Source: Neptuniibacter caesariensis (lineage in GTDB: Bacteria > Pseudomonadota > Gammaproteobacteria > Pseudomonadales > Balneatricaceae). From it: a stretch of 64,000 nt of DNA. A model generated the notes under the pieces. The model saw nothing but the letters and a program-made list of their open reading frames with translations, was not told the origin of the DNA and made no database searches. Positions 9,395 through 19,185 of this stretch are shown here, one piece after another (position 1 is the stretch's first letter; every line of letters begins with the position of its first letter). The DNA is taken from NCBI RefSeq assembly GCF_000153345.1, contig NZ_CH724125.1, positions 1,390,182 to 1,454,181 on the forward strand. Direction: 5' to 3'. The translations under genes and the position numbers were made by a program.

Positions 9395-10371
9395 CAGAAA
9401 TAACTCGCTATAGTTTTGAGCTTCGGTATTGAGTCCGGGGTAAAAGCCAATAACAGGTCACACTCAAAATCATATTCTTGAAGATGATATTTAATTCGAA
9501 TAGTGAGTGTTTCAGAAAAATGTTCTGAAGAAGCATTCATGCCTGAATAGTTATGGATGATCGCAGGAGTCGCTTTACTTAAAGTTAGGTCTAATTGTTG
9601 AGCCAGGCTAGAAAGAAAAGCCCCTGTTAGTGCGTTTGATAAAGACATCAGTAGCTCTGACTTTTTATCACCACCGGATACCTCAGCTTCCATCAGCTTG
9701 GCGACTTTATTGAGCTCATCAGGTGGGAGCAGTAACAAAGCTTCACCTGCAACACCACCGCCAATAAACCCCTGACTGGTAATTTCTGCCCCACTACTAC
9801 TTAACTCAAACAAAGTGCCGTGTATCTGTTCAGCGCTTTGCATCTTCACATAGGGAATCGGAAGGTGGACAAAGGTATTCAATAGCCGTGCAAGCATTTC
9901 ACCGGCCTGCCCCATGGCGACATTGGAGATCTCTTGATAGTACTCCGGCAAAGCTAAGGCTTTTCCGTCATCTCCTGCATCGAAACTTACTCCCTCCATT
10001 TCACTGAGCAAGCCAAACTGTTTCAGAACCTCGGATATCGCTTCTGGAGAAGTCGGCTTTTTAATGAACTCTAGAGCACCAAGCTCGAGTACTCGCTGAC
10101 GGGCTTCCGGCTGTACGTCACCTGACACAACGATCACCATCGCGGGAAGATCATCCTTGCGGATACGCTCCAACGCTTGATAACCGTCCATAATCGGCAT
10201 GGTAAGGTCTAAGAAAAGGATATCGCCTTTGCCTGCCCGAATAGCTTCAAGGGCTTCAAGGCCATGTTCGGCAAATGTGACTTCAACATTCCAACCACGT
10301 AAAGCAGATGCCATCTGCTTACGGGCCATACGGGAATCATCACAAATAACAACAGGTACAGGCTTGCTCAC
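9394..10371 (-). CDS. response regulator with C-terminal CheC/CheX-like domain
   Basis: A 325-residue protein. Residues 5-125 are a receiver domain: acidic pair DD in VVICDDSR, phospho-acceptor Asp in DILFLDLTMPIMDG, and the conserved lysine in EFIKKPTSP. Residues 140-325 resemble CheC-type phosphatases: an ExxN motif (EISN) followed about 20 residues later by a proline, and a second copy SLSNALTGAFLSSL where the expected Glu is Ser. The protein could therefore dephosphorylate a receiver, or be controlled by one, rather than bind DNA. The gene lies 94 bp behind rsxE and overlaps the diguanylate cyclase gene. No cognate histidine kinase is in the window. Confidence 0.85.
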   Translation of the reverse strand: MSKPVPVVICDDSRMARKQMASALRGWNVEVTFAEHGLEALEAIRAGKGDILFLDLTMPIMDGYQALERIRKDDLPAMVIVVSGDVQPEARQRVLELGALEFIKKPTSPEAISEVLKQFGLLSEMEGVSFDAGDDGKALALPEYYQEISNVAMGQAGEMLARLLNTFVHLPIPYVKMQSAEQIHGTLFELSSSGAEITSQGFIGGGVAGEALLLLPPDELNKVAKLMEAEVSGGDKKSELLMSLSNALTGAFLSSLAQQLDLTLSKATPAIIHNYSGMNASSEHFSETLTIRIKYHLQEYDFECDLLLAFTPDSIPKLKTIASYF

Positions 10372-10465
10372 AACGATCCTTACTACTCAGGATTCTAATC
10401 AGATACAAAAGCCTAAATGATGCACAGACAGAAAACAATTCTGCCTGCGCCGTAAAATTGAAAAG

Positions 10466-11167
10466 TTACCCTGTAATTCTAACTCTTTCAGGGCGTGAAC
10501 CCGGATCAGGCTCCTGCTCAGCTTTGCGTTGTTGCATCCGCATATCAAACAGGTTCTTCAAGGCAATCAATAACCCCATACCAACGAATGCACCAGGAGG
10601 CAAAATAGCAAATAGAAAACCGGTGTAATCATCCACCAAAGTGATCTTCCAGTTTTCAGCTATCGGCCCAAACAAAAGGTGCATATCGGTAAATAAAGTT
10701 CCCAGACCTAAAGCCTCACGCATGGCACCCAAAATAACCAACACGGCAGTAAAGCCAAGCCCCATCATGAGACCGTCTAGCAAGGATTCTTTAACAGGGT
10801 TTTTACACGCGAATGCATCAGCGCGGCCCATAATTGCACAGTTAGTTACAATCAGAGGAATGAAAATACCCAGAATAAGATAGAGCTCATAGGTAAATGC
10901 TTTCATCAGTAACTCAATAGCGGTTACAAATGAAGCAATAATCATAACGAATATAGGCAGACGAACAGATTCTGGCACAAACTTACGAAAAGCCGATACG
11001 GTCAGGTTAGACCCCAAAAGCACTAAAGTACTTGCTATACCCAAACCTATAGCATTAACGACGGTGCCCGTTACAGCCAGTAACGGACATAAGCCCAGTA
11101 ACTGAACCAATGCAGGGTTGTTACCCCACAATCCGTCCATCGTAATTTTCTTGTAATCAGCCGCCAT
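10466..11167 (-). CDS. rsxE: electron transport complex subunit RsxE/RnfE
   Basis: Membrane subunit of the Rsx/Rnf complex, which moves electrons between NAD(H) and ferredoxin-type carriers with ion movement. In E. coli it keeps SoxR reduced. The 233 residues hold about six membrane helices. Signatures are [16 protein letters not shown] and the pseudo-symmetric [18 protein letters not shown]. RsxE and RsxA are related, and the same TNCA motif recurs in RsxA below. The C-terminal tail is charged ([20 protein letters not shown]). Its start overlaps the rsxG stop by one base. Confidence 0.96.
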   Translation of the reverse strand: MAADYKKITMDGLWGNNPALVQLLGLCPLLAVTGTVVNAIGLGIASTLVLLGSNLTVSAFRKFVPESVRLPIFVMIIASFVTAIELLMKAFTYELYLILGIFIPLIVTNCAIMGRADAFACKNPVKESLLDGLMMGLGFTAVLVILGAMREALGLGTLFTDMHLLFGPIAENWKITLVDDYTGFLFAILPPGAFVGMGLLIALKNLFDMRMQQRKAEQEPDPGSRPERVRITG

Positions 11168-11817
11168 TATTTGGCTACCTCAGCTGTTTGTTCATTTGTT
11201 TGCTGCAATAAAACCGTTCGATTTTCAGTAAAGTAATCGACTCCACGAGATACCGCATTTACCACAGCACGGGGTGTAATAGTCGCTCCGGTGAACTGAT
11301 CAAATTGACCACCGTCCTTTTTTACAGCCCAGCGATCATCATCTTTACTCGTTTTACTCAAACCATCGAAGCTAAAGATCCAGTCAGACTTCTTAGTGTC
11401 CACTTTATCGCCTAAGCCCGGTGTTTCTTTATGCGCCAACACCCTGACACCGGCAACCGATCCATCTGCATTAATTCCAGCAATAATGTGGATATTTCCA
11501 CTATAACCGTCAGGTGCAACCAGCGGCAGAATCACCGTTTTAACAATCCCGCCTTTTCTTGCCAGGTATACCGTTGCAGGCTGTTCATTACCCTGAAGCT
11601 CAGGAGCAATCACTTCGATCGTATCTTCTAGCAGGTCATTATCGATGGTGCTTTTCGGGACAATTTCGTAAAGCGCTTTTGCGCGCTGCTCTCGCTCATT
11701 TTTAGCGATCTGATCTTTTGTCGTTACCTGAGTCACCGCGATCACAGCTGCACACACCACAGCAAAAAGGCTGATCGCCAGCGTACTGGTTTTCATTGCG
11801 CTATAAAACTGCATCAT
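11167..11817 (-). CDS. rsxG: electron transport complex subunit RsxG/RnfG
   Basis: Periplasm-facing flavoprotein subunit with one N-terminal membrane anchor ([19 protein letters not shown]). The FMN-binding domain carries the covalent flavinylation motif [12 protein letters not shown], in which the second Thr takes FMN through a phosphoester bond. The 216-residue length fits the family. It overlaps rsxD by 4 bases (ATGA) and rsxE by 1 base, so translation is coupled along the operon. The ApbE flavinyl transferase that loads the FMN is not in this window. Confidence 0.96.
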   Translation of the reverse strand: MMQFYSAMKTSTLAISLFAVVCAAVIAVTQVTTKDQIAKNEREQRAKALYEIVPKSTIDNDLLEDTIEVIAPELQGNEQPATVYLARKGGIVKTVILPLVAPDGYSGNIHIIAGINADGSVAGVRVLAHKETPGLGDKVDTKKSDWIFSFDGLSKTSKDDDRWAVKKDGGQFDQFTGATITPRAVVNAVSRGVDYFTENRTVLLQQTNEQTAEVAK

Positions 11818-12875
11818 GCGCCTCCTTTCATACCGCGCTTAGCTTTAGCGTGCCCGTAGGTGCGAGGCTGAGTGTATTGATCAATAAACGGGGCAGAAAG
11901 GTTCATCAGCAGTACGGCAAAAGCAACCGCATCAGGATACCCTCCCCAGCCTCGGATAATGTAGATCAGCAAGCCAATTCCAATACCGAAAATAATCTTG
12001 CCACGGTTGCTGGTCGCCGAGGTAACCGGATCGGTCGCAATAAAAAATGCACCAAGCATGGTTGCGCCAGCAGTCAGATGGAAAAATGGATCCGCAAATG
12101 CGTAAGGATCAACCGCATAAAACATCGATGAGATCACAACCAGCGTGATCAGAATAGCCGCCGGCGTATGAATGGTGAACACTTTACGGTAGATCAGGAA
12201 AACTCCACCCATAAAGTAAGCAGCACTTACCGCATGCCATGCTCCGATCCCCTCTGAAAGCACAGGCAGAGAGTCCCAAACTTCTTCCGTTGTCAGGCCA
12301 CCACGATGGCGCATCACATCCAGCGGCGTCGCTCCTGAGTAGCTGTCTACCAGCCCAGGCGCAACCTGCCCAAAAATGACGCTAAGAGTGTCGAAGAAAC
12401 CCAATACATTCCAGCTACTGCCTTGATCAATCATGACAAAAGGCAGCGTCCAACTAGTCATCTGTACCGGAAAAGACACCAGCAACAGAGCATAGGCAAC
12501 CATAGCCGGGTTAAACGGGTTCTGGCCCAATCCACCATAGAGATGTTTAGCAATGACGATCGCAACGAATACCCCCACCAGAGTCACCCACCAAGGGGCA
12601 AAAGGAGGCAGAGCCAAACCTAGCAGTAATGCAGTCACAACCGCACTGTAATCCTTTAGATAAAAGCCCAGCGGACGTTTACGGACTTTGACAATGATTG
12701 CCTCAAAGCCCACCGCCAGTAGTACCGCCCAGATCACATTAATCAGCGTTCCCCAACCAAAGAAAAAGGTCATCGCCGCCAGGCCAGGCAGGGTCGCTAA
12801 CACGACCAAACGCATCACGTCAGACGTGCTACTGGCTTTGTGAAGATGAGGAGAGCTGGTACGTATCAACGCCAT
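11814..12875 (-). CDS. rsxD: electron transport complex subunit RsxD/RnfD
   Basis: Integral membrane subunit of 353 residues with about nine to ten helices and a covalently bound FMN at the Thr of SGATPLDVMR. It belongs to the NqrB/RnfD family; HLYGGLGQNPFNPAMVAYALLLVSFP is characteristic. The subunit passes electrons across the membrane together with RsxG. It sits between rsxC (14-bp gap) and rsxG (4-base overlap). Confidence 0.96.
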   Translation of the reverse strand: MALIRTSSPHLHKASSTSDVMRLVVLATLPGLAAMTFFFGWGTLINVIWAVLLAVGFEAIIVKVRKRPLGFYLKDYSAVVTALLLGLALPPFAPWWVTLVGVFVAIVIAKHLYGGLGQNPFNPAMVAYALLLVSFPVQMTSWTLPFVMIDQGSSWNVLGFFDTLSVIFGQVAPGLVDSYSGATPLDVMRHRGGLTTEEVWDSLPVLSEGIGAWHAVSAAYFMGGVFLIYRKVFTIHTPAAILITLVVISSMFYAVDPYAFADPFFHLTAGATMLGAFFIATDPVTSATSNRGKIIFGIGIGLLIYIIRGWGGYPDAVAFAVLLMNLSAPFIDQYTQPRTYGHAKAKRGMKGGA

Positions 12876-12889
12876 CAGTCAACAATTCC

Positions 12890-15800
12890 TTAGTGGGTAA
12901 AACGATTCAACGTCTGGTTTAATTTTTCCGCTTCCTGCTGTGCAGCCATTAGCTGCTGCTCAATCTCTGGAAGATCGTCCTGCTGGGCTTCACGTGCTTT
13001 ATCTAAGGCACGTTCTGCTTTAGTCACAGCAGCACGCGCCATCGCAGCGTCAATTTTCAACTGTTTCAGATCGACACCTTCAGCCGCTGCTTTATCTATC
13101 TGCTCTTTTTCATAAGCATCAAAGGCCGCTTTAGCTTCATCATGAGCTTTGCTAAGACGCTCTACTTCCGCTTGAAGCTCCGTATCATCTTCAGATTCAT
13201 CAAGTGCAGCCTGAGCTTTCTTCAACTTGGTACGCATGATCGAAACATTTTGTTTCAACGCTTTTGGGTCAATTGCCTTTTCCGGCTCAGGTTCATTAAT
13301 CTGACCACCCGCAGAGACAAATTCCTGCTTTAACTCTTCGTATTTACCCTGCAGTTTCTCTACACCTGCCTTCATTTTCTCGGCAGCGGGACTACCCGAA
13401 GCTAATGCTGCATCCAGCGCTTTTTGCGCTTTCTCGACTTTGCCCTGCATAGTCTCCATGTCAGCCTTCAGCTCATCCAGGTTAGCTGAAGATGCTTGAG
13501 GTTGAACTTCCAGGGCCTTCTCATACTCGGCCTTAGCCTCTTCGTACTTGCCCTGAAGTTTTTCAACGCCGGCTTTCATTTTCTCTGCTGCCGGGCTGCC
13601 TGAAGCAATAGCCGCATCCAGCGCTTTCTGAGCTTTCTCAACCTTAGCCTGGATCGCATCCATGTCGGCCTTAAGCTCATCAATGTTCACAGTAGCAGCT
13701 TGCGCTGGAGCGGCTGAGGAGATGGCTCTTTCGTACTCAGCTTTGGCTTCTTCGTACTTGCCTTGCAGCTTTTCGACACCTGCTTTCATTTTATCTACAG
13801 CCGGGCTGCCTGAGGCAATCGCTGCATCCAGCGCTTTCTGAGCTTTCTCAACCTTAGCCTGGATCGCATCCATGTCGGCCTTTAGCTCATCAATGTTCGC
13901 AGTAGCAGCTTGCGCTGGAGCGGCTGAGGAGATAGCTTTGTCGTACTCAGCTTTTGCTTCTTCGTACTTGCCTTGTAGTTTTTCGACGCCGGCTTTCATT
14001 TTTTCTACAGCCGGGCTGCCTGAAGCAATCGCTGCATCCAACGCTTTCTGAGCCTTATCAACCTTGCTCTGAGCAGCATCCATGGTCTCTTTTAGCTCAT
14101 CTAAATTAACTACTGGAGCCGCAGCCTGAGGCGCATTACCTGACTCAGCCTGATCATAAGCGGCCTGAGCTTTTTCAGTTTTAGCCTGCTGTTCAACCAA
14201 CTTAGCTTTAAGTGCTTCAATGTCGCCCTCGCCACTTTCCTCGGCTTTAGCCAGGGCTTTCTCAGCCTGCTTAAGTTTAGTTCTGGCAACAGCAGCATTG
14301 GTTTTCAGCTGCTTAATATCAACGACAGGTGCTGGAGCCGGGGCACTTTGTGCCTGATCATAGGCCTCCTGGGTCGCTTTTTCTTTGGCTTCAAGTTCAG
14401 TCACGGTCTGGCGCAATTTATCGATATCGCCAACCCCTTTCTCTTCAGCCAACTGAAGGGCTTTTTGAGCTTTCTTAAGCTTAGTCCTCGCAACGGCCGC
14501 TGCCGTTTTCAGTGCCCTAAGATCAGGTTCGCCTGAATTTGTAGCTTTCTCAGTCGTTTGTGAAGCTTTATCTTTCTTAACAGCTTGCGCCTTCGCAGCT
14601 TCTTCAGCTCGCTGTTTACGACGAAGCGCCTTCTCTTCTTTTTCCCGTTCTAAACGTTCCTGACGTGCTTCAAAGCGCATACGGGCATGATCCGCTTTAC
14701 GCTGTTCAGCCTCTTCAGCACGAATCTCGGATTTAGCAAAGCGATAGTATTGCACCAGAGGAATATTACTCGGGCAGACATAGGAACAAGCACCACACTC
14801 AATACAATCAAACAGGTTATGATGCTTGGCCTTCTCAAATTCTTTGCCTTTGGCAAACCAGTGTAATTGTTGAGGTAGCAACTCTGCCGGACATACCTGT
14901 TCACACATACCGCAACGGATACAAGGATTCGCCGCAGGAGCAGGCGGCATTTCATCATAAGTCGCCGCAATCACACAGTTGGTGGTTTTGATCATTGGGA
15001 TAGACTGGCTATCCACCGTAAAGCCCATCATCGGTCCACCAATGACCAGACGATAGAGTTCTTTATCTTTAACTTCAGCCGCTTGGAGCAACGTTTCCAA
15101 CGGTGTACCAATCAGGGCACGCATATTATGCGGATGACCCAGCGCATCACCTGTCAGCGTTACAATTCTGGAGATCAGAGGTACGCCGTTATAAACAGCA
15201 TCGTAAATCGCAGAAGCCGTACCTACGTTTTGACAGACAATACCCACATCGGCAGGAATCTTACCGCTCGGTACTTCGACACCTGTCAGCAACTTAATCA
15301 GCTGCTTTTCACCGCCAGAGGGATAAACCGTTGGTACAACAATAATATCGATATCCAGCTTTGACTCAGCTACAGCCTGCTCCATCGCACGGATCGCCTG
15401 TGGCTTATTGTCCTCTGTACCGATCATTACGTGATGCGGTTTGAGCAGATGGGCGATAATTTCTATGCCTTTTACCACCTGATCTGCGTGTTCACGCATC
15501 AACATATCATCAGCAGTAATATAAGGCTCACACTCCATCGCATTGATAACGAGTGTATTTACAATATGATCATCACCCAGATGAAGCTTTACATCCGTCG
15601 GGAAGCCAGCGCCACCCATACCGCTTATTCCGCGGAAACGGATAAAATCAAGTAGTTCCTGCTTGCTGATCGACTGATAATCTTCCAGCCCTTGATGCTC
15701 GCACCACTGATCCTGACCATCGGTTTTGATGATGATACAAGGGGCCGTCATACCTGAAATATGCGGCACGGGTCGCGACTCTATGGCTTCAACAACCCCA

Positions 15801-16033
15801 GAGCTAGGCGCATGCACATTAACACTAAGACGCCCTACCGCTTCTGAGATAACCTGACCTTTAAGTACCTTGTCACCAACATTAACAACGACCTCTGAAG
15901 GTGCCCCTATATGCTGAGAAAGCGGTACCACCAAGCGCTCAGGAACAGGTGCCACCTGAATAGGCCCACCGGTTGATTGCCGCTTATTTTCAGGTGGGTG
16001 AACACCACCATGGAACGCGAACTTAGTACTCAT
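12890..16033 (-). CDS. rsxC: electron transport complex subunit RsxC/RnfC with extended repeat tail
   Basis: NADH-side subunit. Residues 1-480 are the conserved core: N-terminal barrel (HGGVHPPENK), the FMN/NADH fold with GMGGAGFPTDVKL, an SLBB-like segment, and two [4Fe-4S] motifs (CIRCGMCEQVCP and CIECGACSYVCP). After about residue 440 a highly charged helical tail of about 600 residues follows, whereas the E. coli protein has 740 residues in all. The tail holds about eight units of roughly 70 residues built as helix-GSP/acid turn-helix; four central ones are almost identical. Repeats of this sort are common in gammaproteobacterial RsxC, but this count is high. Function of the tail is unknown; coiled-coil tethering is a guess. 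Confidence 0.96.
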   Translation of the reverse strand: MSTKFAFHGGVHPPENKRQSTGGPIQVAPVPERLVVPLSQHIGAPSEVVVNVGDKVLKGQVISEAVGRLSVNVHAPSSGVVEAIESRPVPHISGMTAPCIIIKTDGQDQWCEHQGLEDYQSISKQELLDFIRFRGISGMGGAGFPTDVKLHLGDDHIVNTLVINAMECEPYITADDMLMREHADQVVKGIEIIAHLLKPHHVMIGTEDNKPQAIRAMEQAVAESKLDIDIIVVPTVYPSGGEKQLIKLLTGVEVPSGKIPADVGIVCQNVGTASAIYDAVYNGVPLISRIVTLTGDALGHPHNMRALIGTPLETLLQAAEVKDKELYRLVIGGPMMGFTVDSQSIPMIKTTNCVIAATYDEMPPAPAANPCIRCGMCEQVCPAELLPQQLHWFAKGKEFEKAKHHNLFDCIECGACSYVCPSNIPLVQYYRFAKSEIRAEEAEQRKADHARMRFEARQERLEREKEEKALRRKQRAEEAAKAQAVKKDKASQTTEKATNSGEPDLRALKTAAAVARTKLKKAQKALQLAEEKGVGDIDKLRQTVTELEAKEKATQEAYDQAQSAPAPAPVVDIKQLKTNAAVARTKLKQAEKALAKAEESGEGDIEALKAKLVEQQAKTEKAQAAYDQAESGNAPQAAAPVVNLDELKETMDAAQSKVDKAQKALDAAIASGSPAVEKMKAGVEKLQGKYEEAKAEYDKAISSAAPAQAATANIDELKADMDAIQAKVEKAQKALDAAIASGSPAVDKMKAGVEKLQGKYEEAKAEYERAISSAAPAQAATVNIDELKADMDAIQAKVEKAQKALDAAIASGSPAAEKMKAGVEKLQGKYEEAKAEYEKALEVQPQASSANLDELKADMETMQGKVEKAQKALDAALASGSPAAEKMKAGVEKLQGKYEELKQEFVSAGGQINEPEPEKAIDPKALKQNVSIMRTKLKKAQAALDESEDDTELQAEVERLSKAHDEAKAAFDAYEKEQIDKAAAEGVDLKQLKIDAAMARAAVTKAERALDKAREAQQDDLPEIEQQLMAAQQEAEKLNQTLNRFTH
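13330..14110 (-). repeat. 210-bp tandem repeats inside rsxC
   Basis: Four consecutive units, about 70 codons each, share a core of KVEKAQKALDAAIASGSPA and KMKAGVEKLQGKYEEAKAEY. The two units at about 13661-13870 and 13871-14080 are nearly identical at DNA level. More diverged relatives lie on both sides. Expect slippage or assembly collapse here. Confidence 0.9.
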
Positions 16034-16629
16034 TAAGCTGCATCTCCCTGGCTAACTTCACCGCGTTTATCGGTAACGATCAGTTGCACACCTGGTTTAG
16101 GCATATTCCACTTCCAAGTGTTCAGTGTTGTTTCAATTGGCAACATGTCAATACAATCGACCGGGCAAGGCTCTACACAAAGGTCACAACCGGTACATTC
16201 AGTTTCAATCACCGTGTGCATCTGCTTAGCAGCACCGAGAATAGCGTCTACAGGACAAGCCTGAATACATTTAGTACAACCAATGCATTCGTCTTCGCGG
16301 ATATAAGCAACTTTCTTAACCGGCTCTTCTTCTACACCACCCTCAAGTGGAATCGCTTCGACATCCAACAGGTCTGCCAGTGCTTCAACGGTACTCTGAC
16401 CGCCAGGAGGGCATTTATTGATTGCATCTCCTTCTGCAATAGCTTCGGCATAAGGACGACACCCGGGATAACCACACTGACCACATTGAGTCTGAGGTAA
16501 AATCGTATCGATCTGATCGACCAGAGGGTTCCCTTCAACACGGAAGCGTACTGATGCAAAGCCAAGCAGTAGTCCGAAAACCAATGCCAAGCCAAACAGA
16601 GCAGCGATCGCAATAAGAATTATGTCCAT
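16033..16629 (-). CDS. rsxB: electron transport complex subunit RsxB/RnfB
   Basis: Ferredoxin-like subunit of 198 residues. An N-terminal membrane anchor ([19 protein letters not shown]) is followed by a [4Fe-4S] domain of the Fe-S/ACDS type ([16 protein letters not shown], then NKCPPGG). Two bacterial ferredoxin clusters follow ([16 protein letters not shown] and [16 protein letters not shown]). It receives electrons from RsxC. Its stop overlaps the rsxC ATG (TAATG), and the gap to rsxA is 9 bp. Confidence 0.97.
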   Translation of the reverse strand: MDIILIAIAALFGLALVFGLLLGFASVRFRVEGNPLVDQIDTILPQTQCGQCGYPGCRPYAEAIAEGDAINKCPPGGQSTVEALADLLDVEAIPLEGGVEEEPVKKVAYIREDECIGCTKCIQACPVDAILGAAKQMHTVIETECTGCDLCVEPCPVDCIDMLPIETTLNTWKWNMPKPGVQLIVTDKRGEVSQGDAA

Positions 16630-16638
16630 CAGGGCCCC

Positions 16639-17220
16639 TTATATCTGAACCAGACCGGTAAAGCCCATGAACGCCAGGGACATCAGCCCTGCAGTCACCA
16701 TGCCAATGGCCGCACCCTGAAAAGGAGCCGGGACGTCCGCAACAGCGATTCGCTCACGCATTGCAGAAAATAGAATTAGTGCCAGAGAAAAACCTACTGC
16801 AGCACCGAAACCATAGACAATAGAATCGATAAAACCGTTCAGCTTTTTGATGTTGAGCAGCGCCACACCTAATACAGCACAGTTAGTCGTGATGAGAGGC
16901 AGAAATATGCCCAATACTTTATATAATAAAGGACTCGTTTTCCGTACCACCATCTCGGTAAACTGCACGACGACCGCAATCACCAAAATAAAGGTGATTG
17001 TTTGCAGATACTCAAGCGCGAGTGGTTGCAACAGATAGGTATAGGCAAGATAACTACACACGGATGACAGTGTAAGTACGAACGTTGTCGCCAGTGACAT
17101 GCCCATAGCGGTTTCCAGCTTATTGGACACCCCCATAAATGGACATAGCCCCAGAAACTGAACCAGTACAAAGTTATTAACCAGCACAGTGCTGATTACG
17201 ATCAGAAGATATTCTGTCAT
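16639..17220 (-). CDS. rsxA: electron transport complex subunit RsxA/RnfA
   Basis: First gene of the rsx operon. From the ATG at 17220 the product is 193 residues, the same as E. coli RsxA, starting [20 protein letters not shown]. An in-frame start at 17262 would add 14 residues not seen in the family. Six membrane helices; motifs [13 protein letters not shown] and [15 protein letters not shown] contain the paired cysteines that bind an Fe-S cluster across the RsxA/RsxE interface. The promoter must lie in the roughly 110 bp between this start and the cysN terminator. Confidence 0.96.
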   Translation of the reverse strand: MTEYLLIVISTVLVNNFVLVQFLGLCPFMGVSNKLETAMGMSLATTFVLTLSSVCSYLAYTYLLQPLALEYLQTITFILVIAVVVQFTEMVVRKTSPLLYKVLGIFLPLITTNCAVLGVALLNIKKLNGFIDSIVYGFGAAVGFSLALILFSAMRERIAVADVPAPFQGAAIGMVTAGLMSLAFMGFTGLVQI

Positions 17221-17330
17221 AAGATCCGTGTTAAATAGCTTATAAACCAGTGCGTTAAGCAAAGATTAGAAATTGCTAAAGTTTACCTTTTCTGTATTTG
17301 ATAAGGTATAGCGTGAATCTGACTTAGCGC

Positions 17331-17366
17331 AAAAAACTGGGAGGTTTACCTAATACAACCTCCCAG
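17331..17366 (-). terminator. rho-independent terminator after cysN
   Basis: On the minus strand the stem CTGGGAGGTT/AACCTCCCAG (10 bp, 10-nt loop) is followed by TTTTTT. It ends the cysDN transcript and insulates the downstream rsx operon. Confidence 0.92.
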
Positions 17367-17374
17367 GTTTCAGA

Positions 17375-19072
17375 TCAGATGATCTCTTTTGCTTGCAACT
17401 GTGTTACAGCCGCCTGAAGTTTCGCTTTTGCTGAATCACCAGCAAGGCTGTCTGTATTCAGGTTAATGGCACCTTCAACTGATGCGTCAGATTCAATCAA
17501 AGAGATCAAACCTGCCTGATTAAACAGTGCTGCAACACCGGCAACCTGCGCTTTCAGATCACCCAACTGCGACTGATCAAAAGCAACCACAGCACGACCA
17601 CGCTCAAAAAGAACCTTTTCCAGACTAAACAGCAGCGTCTCGCGAATCTCAGCATCAGAACCGCTAATAACGATGGCTGCAGCTGACTGGCCCAAACGAA
17701 CCGCACGAGCAGATGCATCAACATCACTTGTACTGATCAGACTACCGTCCAGATCAATTTCATTCTGGGAACCATCATCGATGATCATACCTGCCGCAAC
17801 CGTTGCGTTTGTCAGGCGGTCAACAATTATAAAGGAACCTGTACCATGATGGGAGCGATAATCATCTGCAACCACAGCACGCTCTAATGTAATTTCACAA
17901 CGAGCGATCTCATTAAGCTCTAGTGTAGAAGCAGCAGACTGTTCCAGTGTGTTCACATCAACACGGTGACGTACATGGCTAATACCACCAGCAACACGAG
18001 TCGTGTTTAATTTCACTTCGTACTGACGACCAGGCTGAAGCGATTCTTCTGCCATCCAAACGACCATCGCATCAAAACGGTTCGTCGTATCAGGTACAGC
18101 ATTACTGTGAACAAGCATATCGCCACGGGAAATATCGATCTCATCTTCCAGCGTCAGCGTCACGGCCATCGGCGGGAATGCTTCATCAATCTCACCTTCG
18201 AAAGTAACAATAGACTTAACTTTGCTGGATTTACCAGATGGCAATACAGTGACTTCATCACCCGGACGTACTACACCCGATGTCAGGGTTCCACAGTAGC
18301 CACGAAAATCAAGATTTGGACGGTTAACATACTGCACCGGGAAGCGCAGCTCATCGAAATTCTGGTCGTTAGCAATCTCAACGGTTTCCAGAGTCTCCAT
18401 CAGAGGCTCGCCCTGATACCAACCCATGGATTCAGACAGGCTCACTACATTGTCGCCTTTCAGTGCAGAGATAGGCACGAACTGAATATCAGGCAGATCC
18501 AACTGCTTGGAGAACTCGATGTAATCGGCTTTGATCTCTTCAAAGCGTTCTTCGCTGAAGTCAACCAGGTCCATTTTATTAATGGCTACAATCGTGTGCT
18601 TGATACCCAATTGAGAAACGATAAAGCTGTGACGTTTAGTCTGAACCTGTACACCGTGACGTGCATCGATCAGAATAATTGCCAGATCACAGGTAGACGC
18701 ACCTGTTGCCATGTTACGTGTGTATTGCTCATGGCCCGGAGTATCCGCGATGATGAACTTACGCTTAGATGTAGAGAAGTAACGGTAAGCAACGTCGATA
18801 GTGATACCTTGCTCACGCTCTGCTGCAAGACCATCAACTAGAAGCGCAAGGTCAAGCTCTTCACCAGCATTACCAACACGCTCATTATCCTTCTGGATCG
18901 CCGCTAACTGATCTTCATAGATCATCTTCGAGTCATGCAGAAGACGACCGATTAAAGTTGACTTACCGTCATCTACACTACCGCAAGTCAGGAAGCGAAG
19001 CAGTTCTTTGTTCTCATGCTGATGCAGATACTCTTGGATATCAGAAGCGATCAGATCACTTTGGTGGCTCAT
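17375..19072 (-). CDS. cysN: sulfate adenylyltransferase subunit CysN with degenerate APS-kinase-like tail
   Basis: GTPase subunit of ATP sulfurylase; with CysD it makes APS from sulfate and ATP. The ATG at 19072 follows AAGGAGAAAACA, a strong ribosome site. Residues about 20-450 match CysN: P-loop [10 protein letters not shown]2/G3 region [15 protein letters not shown] and DTPGHEQY, G4 NKMD. The product is 565 residues against about 475 for E. coli CysN. The extra 115 residues resemble a shortened Cys[21 protein letters not shown] and [17 protein letters not shown] align with the APS kinase core. The P-loop is replaced by [10 protein letters not shown] and the substrate-binding middle is missing. 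Kinase activity is therefore not expected. A hairpin (AGCTCAC/GTGAGCT, 19090-19117) stands just before the ribosome site. Confidence 0.95.
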   Translation of the reverse strand: MSHQSDLIASDIQEYLHQHENKELLRFLTCGSVDDGKSTLIGRLLHDSKMIYEDQLAAIQKDNERVGNAGEELDLALLVDGLAAEREQGITIDVAYRYFSTSKRKFIIADTPGHEQYTRNMATGASTCDLAIILIDARHGVQVQTKRHSFIVSQLGIKHTIVAINKMDLVDFSEERFEEIKADYIEFSKQLDLPDIQFVPISALKGDNVVSLSESMGWYQGEPLMETLETVEIANDQNFDELRFPVQYVNRPNLDFRGYCGTLTSGVVRPGDEVTVLPSGKSSKVKSIVTFEGEIDEAFPPMAVTLTLEDEIDISRGDMLVHSNAVPDTTNRFDAMVVWMAEESLQPGRQYEVKLNTTRVAGGISHVRHRVDVNTLEQSAASTLELNEIARCEITLERAVVADDYRSHHGTGSFIIVDRLTNATVAAGMIIDDGSQNEIDLDGSLISTSDVDASARAVRLGQSAAAIVISGSDAEIRETLLFSLEKVLFERGRAVVAFDQSQLGDLKAQVAGVAALFNQAGLISLIESDASVEGAINLNTDSLAGDSAKAKLQAAVTQLQAKEII

Positions 19073-19185
19073 TGTTTTCTCCTTAGGAGAGCTCACCGGC
19101 ACAATGGTCAGTGAGCTTAAATTCTGTTTCAGTACTTATTTCGGCGCTTAATCTGCTGACTACGCCCAACTCTCTAAAAGATGGC

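Noticed and set aside
13330..14110. CRISPR array suggested by repeated units
   Set aside because: Units are in-frame coding repeats of about 210 bp inside rsxC with no spacers, and no cas genes exist in the window.
18107..18841. 244-residue open frame antisense to cysN
   Set aside because: Shadow of the conserved GTPase gene; composition and lack of any motif argue against coding.
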